A stretch of 64,000 nucleotides of DNA from JALYLC01 sp963743275 (GCA_963743275.1 CAVUPB010000009.1:160559-224558); one strand, 5' to 3'; counted from the stretch's first letter, positions 31,907 through 41,026 are shown. A program made the numbers and translations. The notes: generated from the sequence alone by a model not told the origin.

Positions 31907-32551
31907 ATGCACACGTCTCTCCCGACCTTTGCCGAGGCCCGCGCCCGCGCGGGCGCCGACCGATCTCCCCGGCGGGCAGCACGCCAATCCGCCGTCAAGG
32001 ACGGGCTGCTCGAGATGCTCGCCGCGCGCGACGCGGACATGCTCGCGCATCTCGCCCGCATCGCAGAGCTCGCCGGAAGCACCGCGATCATCCTCGGCCT
32101 CGGGCGCGCCGACATTCGCCTGACGCGCCTGGGGGCCGAGTTCCACGACATCGGGAAGCTTGGAATCCCCGAGTCGATCCTGGCGAAGTCAGGCCCGCTC
32201 AGCCCCGAGGAGGAGTGGTTCATGCAGCGTCACAGCGAGATCGGCGAAAGCCTGGTGGCCGCCACGCCCGCGCTCAGGGCGATCGCTCCGATCGTGCGCG
32301 CCGTGCACGAGCGGCCCGACGGCAGGGGCTACCCCGACGGTCTCGAGCTCCGCGAGATCCCGATCGCCTCGCGCATCATCGCGGTGGCCGACGCGTTCGA
32401 CGCGATGACGCACGACCGGCCCTACCAGAGGGCAATGCCGGTCGGGCAGGCGCTCGCCGAGCTGCGGCGACATGCGGGCACGCAGTTCGACCACGCCGTC
32501 GTCGAGGCGTTCGGCAGCGCGATCGCGTACCGGGACGCGGCGGCCGCGTAG
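31907..32551 (+). CDS. HD-GYP domain protein (putative c-di-GMP phosphodiesterase)
   Basis: A 214-residue stand-alone HD-GYP protein. Metal-site motifs are LARIAELAG preceded by the first His (MLAHLARIA), HDIGKLGIPESIL, MQRHSEIGESLV, and the HD-GYP signature VHERPDGRGYPDGLELREIP followed by ADAFDAMTHDRPYQ. There is no receiver or PAS domain; a 30-residue polar N-terminus precedes the catalytic core. HD-GYP enzymes hydrolyse cyclic di-GMP or cGAMP. The ATG at 31907 is the best-placed start, although no strong ribosome site is seen. A GGDEF protein is encoded at 60 kb. Confidence 0.88.
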   Translation: MHTSLPTFAEARARAGADRSPRRAARQSAVKDGLLEMLAARDADMLAHLARIAELAGSTAIILGLGRADIRLTRLGAEFHDIGKLGIPESILAKSGPLSPEEEWFMQRHSEIGESLVAATPALRAIAPIVRAVHERPDGRGYPDGLELREIPIASRIIAVADAFDAMTHDRPYQRAMPVGQALAELRRHAGTQFDHAVVEAFGSAIAYRDAAAA

Positions 32552-32562
32552 CCCGGCCCGCC

Positions 32563-32568
32563 TAGACT
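32563..32568 (+). promoter_or_regulatory. -10 box TAGACT of a leaderless start
   Basis: TAGACT is followed by 7 bases and ATG 32576 of the malic enzyme gene, without a ribosome site. Confidence 0.55.
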
Positions 32569-32575
32569 GACGGCC

Positions 32576-34018
32576 ATGGCATCGCCTTCGGCTTCGTACA
32601 GCTTCACGATCCGCGTCGTGCTGCCGTCGGCGCCTGGGAGCTTCGCGCAGATCGCGGCCGCCATCGGCGCCGCGGGCGGCGATCTCGGCGCGATCGACCT
32701 CGTGCGCGCCGGCCCGGAGGGCACGGTGCGCGACGTCACGGTCAACGCGGGCGACTCGGACCAGGGCAAGCAGATCGTCGACGCGGTCAGGGCGCTGCCG
32801 GGCGTCGACGTCCAGAGCGTCTCCGACCGCACGTTCCTGCTGCACCTCGGCGGCAAGATCGAGGTCGTCGCGAAGTCGCCGATCCGCACGCGCGACGACC
32901 TCTCGATGGCGTACACGCCGGGCGTCGCGCGCGTCTGCCTCGCGATCGCCGAGGCTCCCGAGCGGGCCTGGTCGCTCACGATCAAGCGCAACACGGTCGC
33001 CGTGGTGTCCGACGGCACCGCGGTGCTCGGCCTCGGCGACATCGGCCCCGAAGCCGCCATGCCCGTGATGGAGGGCAAGGCGATGCTGTTCAAGGAGTTC
33101 GGCGGCATCGACGCCTTCCCGATCTGCCTCGCGACGAAGGATGCCGACGAGATCGTGCGCACCGTCAAGGCGATCGCCCCGGGCTTCGGCGGCATCAACC
33201 TCGAGGACATCTCGGCCCCGCGGTGCTTCGAGATCGAGCGCCGCCTGCGCGAGGAGCTCGACATCCCGGTCTTCCACGACGACCAGCACGGGACGGCGGT
33301 GGTCGTGCTCGCCGCGTTCCTGAACTCGCTGCGCGTCGTCGGCAAGCAGGCGAAGGACGTCTCGGTCGTGATGGTCGGCGCCGGCGCCGCCGGCATCGCC
33401 TGCACGAAGATGCTGCTGACGGCCGGGGTCGAGCAGATCATCGGCGTCGACCGTGCGGGGGCGATCCACCGCGGCCGCGCCGGGCTCGACGGGATGAAGA
33501 GCTGGTACGCCGAGCACACGAATCCCGGCGGCTTCGCGGGCAGCGCCGACGAGGCGCTGCGCGGAGCGGATGTCTTCATCGGGCTGTCGGGGCCCGGAGC
33601 CGTGTCCGTCGACGCCGTGCTCTCGATGGCCGACGACGCGATCGTCTTCGCGATGGCGAACCCGACGCCCGAGGTGCCGCCGGAGGCGCTGGCCGGGCGC
33701 GTGGCCGTGGTCGCGACGGGCCGCTCCGACTACCCGAACCAGATCAACAACGTGCTGGCGTTCCCCGGCATCTTCCGCGGGGCGCTCGACGTGCGCGCGA
33801 GCGAGATCAACGAGGAGATGAAGCACGCCGCCGGCGAGGCCCTCGCGTCGGTCGTCACCGAGGACGAGCTCTCGCCCGAGTACGTGATCCCGAGCGTCTT
33901 CAACCGCGACGTCGCGACCGTGATCGCCGAGGCCGTGGCGCAGGCCGCGATCGACAGCGGCGTCGCGCGGCGCGACCGCTCGGCGAGCCCGCAGGCGGAG
34001 GCCGAGCTCTACCCCTGA
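32576..34018 (+). CDS. NAD(P)-dependent malic enzyme with N-terminal ACT domain
   Basis: A 480-residue enzyme converting malate to pyruvate and CO2. Residues 8-85 form an ACT regulatory domain (TIRVVLPSAPGSFAQIAAAI). The catalytic tyrosine lies in MAYTPGVARVC, the lysine in MEGKAMLFKEFG, and metal ligands in INLEDISAPRCFEIE and VFHDDQHGTAVV. The NAD loop is MVGAGAAGIACTKML, and NQINNVLAFPGIFRGALD is the C-terminal signature. ACT-linked malic enzymes are common in actinobacteria and are presumably regulated by an amino acid. It stands alone with its own leaderless promoter. Confidence 0.95.
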   Translation: MASPSASYSFTIRVVLPSAPGSFAQIAAAIGAAGGDLGAIDLVRAGPEGTVRDVTVNAGDSDQGKQIVDAVRALPGVDVQSVSDRTFLLHLGGKIEVVAKSPIRTRDDLSMAYTPGVARVCLAIAEAPERAWSLTIKRNTVAVVSDGTAVLGLGDIGPEAAMPVMEGKAMLFKEFGGIDAFPICLATKDADEIVRTVKAIAPGFGGINLEDISAPRCFEIERRLREELDIPVFHDDQHGTAVVVLAAFLNSLRVVGKQAKDVSVVMVGAGAAGIACTKMLLTAGVEQIIGVDRAGAIHRGRAGLDGMKSWYAEHTNPGGFAGSADEALRGADVFIGLSGPGAVSVDAVLSMADDAIVFAMANPTPEVPPEALAGRVAVVATGRSDYPNQINNVLAFPGIFRGALDVRASEINEEMKHAAGEALASVVTEDELSPEYVIPSVFNRDVATVIAEAVAQAAIDSGVARRDRSASPQAEAELYP

Positions 34019-34064
34019 GCGAGCGCGGGCGGGGTCAGTCCTCTTCCATCCAGCCGCGGCGCGG

Positions 34065-34916
34065 CTACTTCGTCCCGGCGGCCACGATCAGCTCGCACGG
34101 CGCGGCAAACCCGTCGCGCCCCTCGAAGCGCCGGAGCTCGCTCTCGATCTCGTCCCAGGCCTCGGCGCGGCCGGCCTCGTCGAGTCCGGCCAGCATCTGG
34201 TGGAGAGCGCCGAACGACTCCTGCTCGAAACGCAGGCAGTCGGCCACCGACGGCAGCCGCAGCGGCGCTGCGACCTTGCGCACCTCGACGTCGCGGAAGC
34301 CCGCGGCCCCGTACGCCTCCTCGATCTTGCCGTCCGCCCCGAGGCTGAACGGCCCCGGCTGCCCGGGCGCCGGTGCGGGCAGGCCTGCGCGGCGCCGGAT
34401 CACCGACACCGGGATCGAGAAGAACTCGTTGCGTTCCGGCGTCGTGTAGTTGATCGTCGAGACGCGCCCGCCGGGCCGGAGCGCAGTGTGGATGCCCGCG
34501 AGGGCGCGGTCGCGGTCGGGCAGGTAGATCAGCCCGAGGCGCGAGATGACCGCGTCGTACACGCCGGGATCGACGTCCAGCGCCTCGCCGTCCATCTCGA
34601 GCGTGGCGACGTTTGCGTAGCCGGCCTCGCGCGCGCTGCGCTCGGCGTACGCGAGGATGGCCGGCGAGATGTCGGTCGCGAGGACGGCACCCGTTGGGCC
34701 GACGCGCCCGGCCGCACGCAGCGTCTGGCCGCCTGCGCCCGCCGCGATGTCAAGCACACGGGATCCGCGCTCGATCGCCGCCAGGTCGAGCATCAGCTCG
34801 GTCGCCTCGCCGAGCCAGCTCTCGATCGTCGGCCCCCACGCGTGCCACGGCTCCGCGGCCCGCTGCCACTGCTCGCGCGTCACCTGCTTGTACGCCGCGG
34901 AATCGAACGCTGCCAT
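34065..34916 (-). CDS. Class I SAM-dependent methyltransferase (UbiE/COQ5-like)
   Basis: A 283-residue methyltransferase. Motif I is VLDIAAGAGGQTLRAA, motif II is LATDISPAILAYAERSAREA, and YDAVISRLGLIYLPDRDRAL is the post-II/III region, with a GGRVSTINY strand. The N-terminus YKQVTREQWQRAAEPWHAWG is typical of UbiE-like proteins of actinobacteria. The substrate is unknown. An AAGGGCGG-like site precedes the ATG. It shares no operon with neighbours. The 140 bp upstream hold no other gene. Confidence 0.88.
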   Translation of the reverse strand: MAAFDSAAYKQVTREQWQRAAEPWHAWGPTIESWLGEATELMLDLAAIERGSRVLDIAAGAGGQTLRAAGRVGPTGAVLATDISPAILAYAERSAREAGYANVATLEMDGEALDVDPGVYDAVISRLGLIYLPDRDRALAGIHTALRPGGRVSTINYTTPERNEFFSIPVSVIRRRAGLPAPAPGQPGPFSLGADGKIEEAYGAAGFRDVEVRKVAAPLRLPSVADCLRFEQESFGALHQMLAGLDEAGRAEAWDEIESELRRFEGRDGFAAPCELIVAAGTK

Positions 34917-35058
34917 TGCTCTGCCGCCCTTCCTGCCGATTGTCGGATCCGGCGCGATTGCGCGGGAGCAGGCACGTTATCGACCCCGGGCGTTGGGGAA
35001 CCGCTGGCGGAGCGTTGCCGCGCGGCCGTCGCGACGCGGCGGTCGGCGATCGAGGCAG

Positions 35059-37499
35059 CTACCCCTGCGCCACCCACTCGACGATCTGCTCGGCCGTGAT
35101 CGGCAGCGACGTGACCTGGACGCCGTAGGGCGACAGCGCGTCCTCGATCGCGGCGCTCATGATCGCGGGCGAGAGCATGCGGCCGCCCTCGCCGGCCCCT
35201 TTGATGCCGTACGGGGTGTAGGGCGACGGCGTCTCCTGGTGGTCGACGGTCATCTCGGGCACATCCATCGACGACGGCAGGTGGTAGTACTCGAAGTCTG
35301 CGTTGAGGACGCGGCCCTGGTCGTCGTACTTGTATTCCTCGAGCAGCGCCGTGCCGAGCCCCTGCACCGTGCCGCCGATGATCTGGCCGTCGAGCGTCTT
35401 CGGATTGACGATCGTGCCGGCGTCGTGCACCGCCGCGTAGCGCAGGAACGTGAACTTGCCGGTCTCGGGATCGACCTCGATGACGGCGATGTGCCAGGCG
35501 TGGCCGACGAAGGGGTAGAAGATGCCGAGATCGGAGCGGTCGGCGTTCGGCAGCGTCGTCAGGGGGTGGTCGTAGGTCGACTGCGAGGCGAGGCCGCTCT
35601 CCATGTCGGGCGGCAGGTCGAGCCGGAACAGGTACGCGCTGAGCGCGATCTCGGCGAGCGTCAGCTGGCGGTCGGCGACTCCGCGCACGCCCACCGCGCC
35701 GTCGCGGAACTCGAGGTCGCCCTCGTCGACCTCGAGCTTGTGGGCGACGAGGCGCTTGATCTTGTCCTTCAGCTGCGCCGCGGCGCCCGCCACCGCGCCC
35801 GAGACCATGACCGTGTAGCGCGAGCCGCCGGGGCCCGTGCCGGGCAGCGCGTGCTGCGAGTCGGCGTAGGTCACCGTGATCGACTCCGGCGCGACGTCGA
35901 ACTCCTCCGCCACGACCTGGGAGACGACGGTCTCGGGGCTGTTGCCCCAGAGCGACTGCGAGTGCAGCGTGACGACGATCTGGCCCGTCGGGTCGATCTG
36001 CAGGCTCGCGCTCTCGGGGCTCGAGGTCGGCGTGAACGCGGGCTGGTCGAACCAGAACCAGAATTCCGTCGAGGAGAAGACGCTGCGCTCGTTCGATGCG
36101 ACAACGCCGATGCCGACGTGCCGGCCCTCCGCGCGTGCGCGCTCGCGCTCGGCCACCCAGTGGTCGTAGTCGACCGCTGCGAGCACCTTGTCGAGCACGC
36201 CCTCGTAGTTGCCGCTGTCGTAGATGTTGCCGGTCGGCGTGCGGTACGGGAACTCGCCGGGCCCGATCAGGTTGCGGCGCCGGATCTCGACGCGGTCGAC
36301 GCCGAGATCCTGGGCTGCGAGATCGACGAGCCGCTCGAGCACCCAGTTGCTGACCTCCGCCCCGAAGCCGCGGTAGGCGCCCTGCTGGTTCTTGTTCGTG
36401 AGGATCGCGGCGAGCCCGTACTCGACGTGCTGGATCTGGTACGGGCCGACGATCTGCGAGAGCGAGTTCCCGTGCGTTCCCGTGCCGAACTGCAGGTACG
36501 CGCCGTAGTCGTCCACGCACTGGATGCGCAGCGCCTGGAAGCGGCCGTCGTCGTCGAACGCGAGCGCGGCGTCGTAGTGGCGATCCGACCCGCAGTGGTC
36601 GTTGTTCACGATGTGCGTGACGCGGTCTTCGACGTACTTGACGGGGCACCCGGCGAACATCGAGAGGAAGCCCGCGAGTATCGGCACCTTGTGCATGAAG
36701 AACTTCGAGCCGAAGCTGCCGCCGGCCGCGACGGGCACGAGGCGCAGCTTGCTCGCCGGGATCTTGAGCGTCGCGGCGAAGAGCCACAGGAAGTACGTGA
36801 AGTTCATCGAGTTGGCGTAGATCGTGCAGACGCCGGTGCCGCGGTCGAAGTCGCCGATCGCGCCGTTGGTCTCCATCGGCATGCCGGTCGAGCGCGGCCA
36901 GTAGAGCTTGGCCTGGACGCTGCGGTCGGCGTCGGCAAAGGCCCTGTCGACCTCTCCGAACGAGAACGTGCGCTCGTAGGCGACGTTCGTTCCGAGCGAT
37001 TCGTGGACGAGCGGGCCGCCCTCCGTGCGCGCCTCGAGCGGGTCGAGCACGACGGGCAGCTGCTCGTAGTCCACCTCGATGAGATCGCAGGCGTCCTCGG
37101 CGACGTAGCGGTTCTCGGCGACCACCGCGGCCACGGCCTCGCCGAAGTGGCGCACCTTGTCGACCGCGAGCAGGTCCTGCGAGATCCCGCCGAAGGACGG
37201 CAGGGGCGCGACGCGGTCCGCGAGGTCGCGCCCCGTCACGACCGCGATCACCCCGGGGAGCCGCTCGGCCGCCTCGCTGCGGATCGCGACGATCTTCGCG
37301 TGGGCGTGGGGCTGCGCACGATCGCCGCGTGCGCCATGCCGGGCAGCTTGATGTCGTCGATGTAGCGGCCCTCACCGCGCAGGAAGCGCGGGTCCTCGAC
37401 GCGGTTGATGCTCTTGCCCAGCCAGCGCCGTGTGGCGCCATCCTCGCCGGCGGTCTCGCGCGCGACCTTGGCGGCGTTCGGATCCTGCTCGATGATCAT
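35059..37499 (-). CDS. Molybdopterin-binding large subunit of a xanthine dehydrogenase/CODH-family hydroxylase, one-base frameshift
   Basis: The catalytic subunit of a molybdenum hydroxylase, about 813 residues if restored. The start is MIIEQDPNAAKVARE at ATG 37499. The first frame reaches GMAHAAIVRSP, and the second continues with IRSEAAERLPGVIAVVTGRD to the end. One base is missing in the G4 run at 37308-37311, which would restore AIVRSPHAHAKIVAIRSEAA. Active-site landmarks are GGSFGSKFFMHK, QGAYRGFGAEVSN and GAGEGGRMLSP. The loop AYRGFG is not the AYRCSFR of form I CO dehydrogenase, so the substrate is probably an aldehyde or N-heterocycle. The start overlaps the stop of the iron-sulfur subunit gene. 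Confidence 0.9.
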
Positions 37500-38005
37500 T
37501 GGGATCCTCCCTCGCCTGCCCCGACGACGACCTGCGAGGCGGCCTGGATCGCCTCGACGATCTGCTGGTATCCGGTGCAGCGGCAGAGAACGCCGCTGAT
37601 CGCCTCGCGGATCTCCTCGGCGCTCCCGCCGCCGGGGTGCGCGCGCATGAACTCGACCGCCGTCATCAGCATCGCGGGGGTGCAGAAGCCGCACTGCAAG
37701 GCGTGGTGCTCGGTGAACGCCTGCTGCAGCGCGCTCAGCGTCCCGTCCCGCTCGGCGAGGCCCTCGACGGTCTCGACGGAGTGCCCGTCGGCCTGCACCG
37801 CGAGCATCAGGCACGAGCGGATGCTCTGCCCGTCGAGCAGGACGTTGCAGCTGCCGCAGAAGCCGTGCTCGCAGGCCAGGTGCGTACCGGTGAGGTCGAG
37901 GTCGTCGCGCAGGAAGTCGGCGAGCGAGCGCCGGGGCTCCACGCTGCCTTCGCGCCAGGTGCCGTTGACCTGCATGCGCACGGGGTAGGCCTGCTCGGCG
38001 CTCAC
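37496..38005 (-). CDS. Two-[2Fe-2S] small subunit of the molybdenum hydroxylase
   Basis: A 169-residue electron-transfer subunit. The plant-type cluster is CEHGFCGSCNVLLDGQSIRS followed by C, and the second cluster is CGFCTPAMLM with VLCRCTGYQQI. Spacing is canonical for the family. The GTG start overlaps the end of the FAD subunit gene, and the TGA stop overlaps the large-subunit ATG, so the three subunits are translationally coupled in the order FAD, FeS, Mo. Confidence 0.95.
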   Translation of the reverse strand: MSAEQAYPVRMQVNGTWREGSVEPRRSLADFLRDDLDLTGTHLACEHGFCGSCNVLLDGQSIRSCLMLAVQADGHSVETVEGLAERDGTLSALQQAFTEHHALQCGFCTPAMLMTAVEFMRAHPGGGSAEEIREAISGVLCRCTGYQQIVEAIQAASQVVVGAGEGGSQ

Positions 38006-38874
38006 GCTGTCTCCTCGTCTCCGGCGCGCGCGGCGGCAGCGCGCAGGGCGCGGCGCGCGAGCGCCGCGGCGACGCGCCGCCGGTAGGTGCCGGAGACCTC
38101 GATGTCGTCCGGTGGGGTCAGGTCGCCGAGCGATGCGGCGACCGCGTCGAGCGTCGCCTCGTCGAGACGCTTGCCCGTGACGATCGAGTCGATGGGCGCG
38201 CGGTGGGGCGTCGCCGCCACGCGCAGCAGGACGAGCGTCGCGGAGGCGCACGCGCCGTCGCCGTCGAGCGCGACCACGGCCGCGGCGCCGACCTGCGCAT
38301 AGTCGCGGTAGCGCGCGCTGACCTCGTGGAACGCCGCGCCGCTGCGGGGAGCGGGTGCGGGGAAGCGCACGCAGGTGATGAGCTCGTCGTCCTCGAGCGC
38401 GGTCTGGTTGGGCCCCCGGAAGAAGTCGCTCGCCGCGATCGTGCGCGCGCCGCGCCGCGAGCGCACGTCGATCTGCGCGCCGAGCGCGACGGCCACGGCC
38501 GTCAGCTCGGCCCAGGCCGCCGCGAACGCGAGCGACCCGCCGACCGTCCCGCGGTGCCGTGTGGCGCGGTAGCCGACGTAGCCGAGCGCCTCCCGGATGA
38601 GCGGCCAGGAGCGCGCGGCGACCGGATCGTCGAGCAGCGTCTGCTGGCGCACGAGCGCGCCGACCACGAGCTCGCCGTCGCGCTCCTCGATTGCGCCGAG
38701 CCCCGCCACCCGGTTGATGTCGACGAGGACGCGCGGCTTGGCGCGGCGCAGCTTCATGAGCCCCATCAGGCTCTGCCCGCCGGCGAGCACGCGCACGTCT
38801 CCGCCCGGCTCGAGCAGTGCGACCGCCTCGTCGATCGTCGCGGGGGCGTGGTAGGCGAACGGCGCCGGCTTCAT
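38002..38874 (-). CDS. FAD-binding medium subunit of the molybdenum hydroxylase
   Basis: A 290-residue FAD subunit (CoxM-like). The FAD motifs are VRVLAGGQSLMGLMKLR near residue 33 and TRHRGTVGGSLAFA near residue 105. The C-terminal domain is the CO-dehydrogenase flavoprotein C-terminal fold (FHEVSARYRDYAQVGAAA). It passes electrons from the FeS subunit to an acceptor. The start overlaps the stop of the upstream cupin gene (ATGA). Confidence 0.94.
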   Translation of the reverse strand: MKPAPFAYHAPATIDEAVALLEPGGDVRVLAGGQSLMGLMKLRRAKPRVLVDINRVAGLGAIEERDGELVVGALVRQQTLLDDPVAARSWPLIREALGYVGYRATRHRGTVGGSLAFAAAWAELTAVAVALGAQIDVRSRRGARTIAASDFFRGPNQTALEDDELITCVRFPAPAPRSGAAFHEVSARYRDYAQVGAAAVVALDGDGACASATLVLLRVAATPHRAPIDSIVTGKRLDEATLDAVAASLGDLTPPDDIEVSGTYRRRVAAALARRALRAAAARAGDEETA

Positions 38875-39300
38875 GTGCGGGAGGCGACGGGGAGGGGGAG
38901 TGGCGCGTTCGCGCTGTCGAGCAGCTCGACGGTCGTGAACACGATGTCGGCGCTGCCGGCGTTGACGAGGTCGTGGATCATCGACTCGCCGTCGCCGAAC
39001 GAGAGCGCGCGCGTCTCGGAGACCGCGTAGTGGCGGGCGTGCGTGGCGCCGTCGCCATCGCGGCTGACGGCCTCGCCGCCGCTCACGCACGTCCAGAAGT
39101 AGTCGAGGACGTGGCGGTGGAAGGCGAGGCGCTCGCCGGGGCGCGAGGCGGATCTCCCAGACCCGGGTGCGGGCGTCCTGCATGAGGAGGCGGGTGCCGA
39201 CGAGCGGGTTCGCCGCGTGCGTCTCGAGCTCCTCGCGCAGCTCGGGCGACCAGTCCGCGAATGCGCCGGCGTCGACGTTCGGAGCGGGTGTCGTCGTCAT
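38871..39300 (-). CDS. Cupin protein leading the molybdenum hydroxylase operon, one-base frameshift
   Basis: About 143 residues if restored. The first frame gives MTTTPAPNVDAGAFADWSPE to RVWEIRLAP. The second continues GERLAFHRHVLDYFWTCVSG to VASRT. One extra base in the G4 run at 39138-39141 separates them. The restored motif GERLAFHRH followed by a beta-rich region ending FTTVELLDSAN is cupin-like. It is the first gene of the operon and is transcribed divergently from the truncated LysR gene. A role in binding the operon's substrate or inducer is speculative. Confidence 0.75.
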
Positions 39301-39333
39301 GGCCCGCCGATGCTACGCCGCGCGGAGCGGCTC

Positions 39334-39374
39334 TACAATGCGCAATTCATGCGTGACCCGTTAGGCATTGCCTA
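39334..39374 (+). promoter_or_regulatory. TACAAT -10 box and LysR-type T-N11-A operator
   Basis: TACAAT lies at 39334-39339. The perfect palindrome TAGGCATTGCCTA at 39362-39374 fits the LysR T-N11-A rule and covers the start codon of the LysR gene. The divergent hydroxylase operon begins at 39300. A 14-codon frame from ATG 39349 (MRDPLGIAYRSARR) also runs through the palindrome and may be a leader peptide. Confidence 0.55.
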
Positions 39375-39739
39375 TCGCTCGGCCCGCCGGTGAACTCCGC
39401 CAGCTGGCCTATCTGATCGCGATCGCGGAGGACGGATCGTTTCGCGCGGCGGCACATCGCCTGCACGTCGCCGCGCCGTCGATCTCGCAGCAGATCCGTC
39501 TGCTCGAGCAGGAGGTCGGCGGCCCGCTGCTCGAGCGCCTGCCCCGCGGTGCACGTCTGACGCCCGCCGGGCGCGCGTTCCTCCCGGAGGCCCGCAGCGC
39601 GCTGCTGGCCGCCCAGCGCGCCCAGCGCGCGGGCCGCGCGGCGCTCGCGCTCGAGCTCGCCGCGATCGAGATCGCGACGGTGCTCTCGCTCGCGGTCGGG
39701 CTGCTGCCGCCCGCGATCCAGCGGATGTGCCTCGAGTGA
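39368..39739 (+). pseudogene. Truncated LysR-family regulator (DNA-binding part only)
   Basis: A 123-residue product with a complete LysR helix-turn-helix: ELRQLAYLIAIAEDGSFRAA, then LHVAAPSISQQIRLLEQEVG and LTPAGRAFLPEARS. It stops at the linker helix (VGLLPPAIQRMCLE), so the roughly 200-residue inducer-binding domain is missing. Downstream bases do not continue the domain in any frame. The start is probably TTG 39368, since an in-frame stop lies just upstream. A DNA-binding fragment could still occupy its operator as a dominant negative, but a remnant is more likely. It probably once controlled the divergent hydroxylase operon. Confidence 0.75.
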
Positions 39740-39799
39740 GCCGTCGGGTACGAGCCGCGCCGCAAGGGGAACCGCGCCTGATCGCCCCGGGGACACAGA

Positions 39800-39827
39800 A
39801 GCGGGCGGCGCTTGCGCGCCGCCCGCT
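39800..39827 (-). terminator. Hairpin after the 39.85-kb paralog gene
   Basis: AGCGGGCGGCG and its exact complement CGCCGCCCGCT form an 11-bp stem with a 6-base loop. It resembles the hairpin at 8269-8298 after the paralogous gene, including the flanking ACAGA. Confidence 0.65.
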
Positions 39828-39852
39828 CCGGGACGGACGAGATGGCGGGGTC

Positions 39853-40285
39853 TCAGGCAGCGCTGTGCTGCCGCACGGACTCCCGGGTCCGCTGCGCGGT
39901 CCGCTGCGCGGTCTGCTGCGCGACGAACCGGCGGCGAAGCGCGTCGGCGCCACGGCGGGCGGCCGAGCGGGTCGCGGCCGAAGAGCGGGGACTCGATCCC
40001 GTCGGTCATGAAGCTGCGGACGGCGTCGAGCGACTCGCGGCTCACCGCGGCGGTCTCGTCGCGCAGCACCTCTGCGACGGCCGAGAGCGCGGGTGCGGCG
40101 GCGAGGACGACGACGGGCCGTGCGACACGGTTGCGGAGCGGGACGGACGACCGGGAGGCGTCCTTGATGGCGCCCTCGATGGAGCGGGCCCAGACCTTGC
40201 GCTCGTCCATCGTCACCTCGAGGGCCGCCTTCCGGAGCACGCGAGCGAGCATGCCGCGGTTGGTGATCTCGTTGTTGACGAACAT
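39853..40285 (-). CDS. Small conserved protein, paralog of the 8.3-kb gene, one-base frameshift
   Basis: The first frame reads MFVNNEITNRGMLARVLRKA, VTMDERKVWARSIEGAIKDA and FMTDGIESPLFGRDPL. After that the matching sequence continues one base out of frame as AARRGADALRRRFVAQQ and ends VRQHSAA, parallel to the 8.3-kb gene's AARRGADALRSLLGS and QRSSAA. One extra base near 39956-39966 explains this. The C-terminal part has a small tandem repeat (AQRT twice). The ATG follows a GAGGTGAG ribosome site. A copy of the four-half-site array lies upstream. Function unknown; about 143 residues if restored. Confidence 0.7.
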
Positions 40286-40347
40286 CGCTTATCTCACCTC
40301 TGAGAGACGACGGTTGATACTGACACTCAGAGCTTCTCAGGTACGGC

Positions 40348-40396
40348 GTGAAGGCCGCCTGACGGTTGCTTTCGCGCATGTCAAGTTCGCGACAAG
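40348..40396 (-). promoter_or_regulatory. KdpE-type four-half-site operator, 40.3-kb gene
   Basis: On the minus strand CTTGTC (40396), CTTGAC (40385), CGTCAG (40364) and CTTCAC (40353) keep the 11-21-11 spacing. A weak -10 (GAAGCT) follows 11 bp later at 40336-40331. It overlaps the end of the upstream paralog gene. Confidence 0.45.
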
Positions 40397-41026
40397 ACGG
40401 CGCTACTCATGCCCGAATTGCCGCGCCTGTCCGCTGCGAGGTTGAAGCGGATGCGCCCGAGCTCGCGCCGGAGCGCCTCGCCGTCACGGCCGAAGAGCGG
40501 GGAGGTAGACGCCGTCGCTCAGCAGCCATTCGCACAGCGCGACGCCGCGTACCCGCGGGACGGAATCCCTGCGCAGGAGGCGCTGGATCTCGCGCACGTC
40601 GTCGGCGAGGGGCAGGAGCAGCCGCACGTTGCTGAGCGGCCGCATGGACGGCATGGTGCGGTGCCACTGATCCGCGGCGCGCATGCTGCGATCGAGCGCA
40701 TGCGCCAGACGGGCGCGGTAACGCGGGTTCTCCAGGCGGCGCCGCACCGGATCGAGCTCCGCGAGCGGCAACTCCTCGTCGCCCGCGATGATCACCTCGA
40801 ACGCGCGCCGGCGCCGGCCGCACCATGCCGAGAGGGCGAGGCCCGCGAGGATCAGGCAGATCGCTGCGGCGGCGACGATCTCGACCGACCGCGCCGGCCC
40901 GCGCGCGAAGCACACGAACCCTGCGAGGACCAGGAGCCCGCTCAGGAGGTGCAGACAGGCGGTCTCGAAGCGGCGGGTCGCCCGCGCGAGGGGGTGACCC
41001 GAGCCCAGCAGGTCGGCGGCGGTCAT
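40381..41026 (-). CDS. Membrane protein of unknown function, paralog of the 24.5-kb gene, one-base frameshift
   Basis: The first frame (ATG 41026, MTAADLLGSGHPLARATRRF) has two hydrophobic segments (LHLLSGLLVLAGFVCFA and IVAAAAICLILAGLALSAW) and runs to LLSDGVY. It then stops out of frame at 40484. Shifting one base near 40503 gives SPLFGRDGEALRRELGRIRF and an end at 40381, which aligns with the C-terminus of the 24.5-kb paralog (DGPADALVQELTRIRFLLAT). The restored protein has about 214 residues. A strong copy of the KdpE-type array precedes it. Function unknown. Confidence 0.68.

Noticed and set aside
35059..37499. Aerobic CO dehydrogenase of form I
   Set aside because: The active-site loop reads AYRGFG rather than AYRCSFR.
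39349..39393. A 14-codon gene MRDPLGIAYRSARR between the TACAAT box and LysR
   Set aside because: The spacing from the -10 box is 9 bases rather than 6-7 and the frame coincides with the palindromic operator, so coding is not well supported.
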